From Candidatus Methanoperedens sp. (GTDB lineage Archaea; Halobacteriota; Methanosarcinia; Methanosarcinales; Methanoperedenaceae): a stretch of 13,151 nucleotides of DNA. Every line of letters starts with the position of its first letter. Position 1 is the first letter of the stretch. Both the position numbers and the translations under genes were made by a program. The stretch lies in assembly GCA_027460605.1 (NCBI GenBank), contig JAPZAN010000079.1:1-13151 (forward strand). The letters run 5' to 3'. Shown one piece after another: positions 13,117 to 13,151 of the stretch. The notes beneath the pieces are model-generated. The model saw only the letters and a program-made list of their open reading frames with translations, was not told the DNA's origin and made no database searches.

Positions 13117-13151
13117 ATGGATATTAAATTCGAATCCAATGATTTCGTGAA
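13117..13151 (+). CDS. Probable start of a gene running off the right edge
   Basis: ATG 13117 opens MDIKFESNDFV with no stop before the window ends. There is no spaced ribosome site, but the TATA-like sequence at 13081-13090 fits a nearly leaderless mRNA, as appears common in this window. Eleven residues are too few to name a family. Confidence 0.35.
   Translation, partial: MDIKFESNDFV

Overview
The window looks like chromosomal DNA of a methane-metabolising euryarchaeon. A Methanosarcinales relative, possibly the ANME-2d/Methanoperedens group, is my best guess, but that is inference. The strongest marker is a complete MptA (GTP cyclohydrolase IV), the first enzyme of tetrahydromethanopterin synthesis. 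Archaeal TATA-like boxes, GGTGAT-type ribosome binding sites and several apparently short-leader genes agree with this. No rRNA, tRNA, CRISPR array or complete transposase was seen.

Layout, left to right. 1-2550 holds the 3' end of a PHP-type phosphoesterase, a FAD-dependent phytoene-desaturase-like oxidoreductase broken by a frameshift, two small membrane proteins on the minus strand, and a short unknown ORF. About 2560 to 7500 is a markedly AT-rich block that looks acquired. It holds a two-TM protein with a large soluble domain, then a minus-strand group (family-1 glycosyltransferase, P-loop kinase, short-chain dehydrogenase), then a two-TM phosphoribosyltransferase-fold protein divergent from that group. 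The composition change falls inside the next gene, fbp. From 7200 to 9376 lie a class I fructose-1,6-bisphosphatase and a class II fructose-bisphosphate aldolase, a gluconeogenic pair. 9377-9843 is a small graveyard: the tail of a restriction-modification methylase, a RelB-like antitoxin, and a RelE-like toxin cut off after about 21 residues. 9844-11527 on the minus strand encodes a 2-hydroxyacyl-CoA-dehydratase-like subunit and its ATP-dependent activase. The window ends with a 45-residue charged protein, mptA on the minus strand, and the probable start of another gene at the right edge.

The most unusual feature is a family of short, near-perfect palindromes. Seven are packed into about 180 bp between the dehydratase and activase genes (10531-10712), and two more lie just before the aldolase gene (8189-8241). 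One type, with arms ATAAAGCGA and TCGCTTTAT around GGTG, occurs in front of both fba and the activase. In each case the Shine-Dalgarno bases are in or next to the hairpin loop and the ATG is in the 3' arm. A third, partly decayed copy supplies the stop codon of the dehydratase subunit, which appears to end about 50 or more residues early. Pairs of related palindromes differ by matched changes on both arms, so pairing seems to be conserved. I read this as a palindromic repeat family that has become part of translation signals. Whether it is mobile or regulatory cannot be decided from this window.
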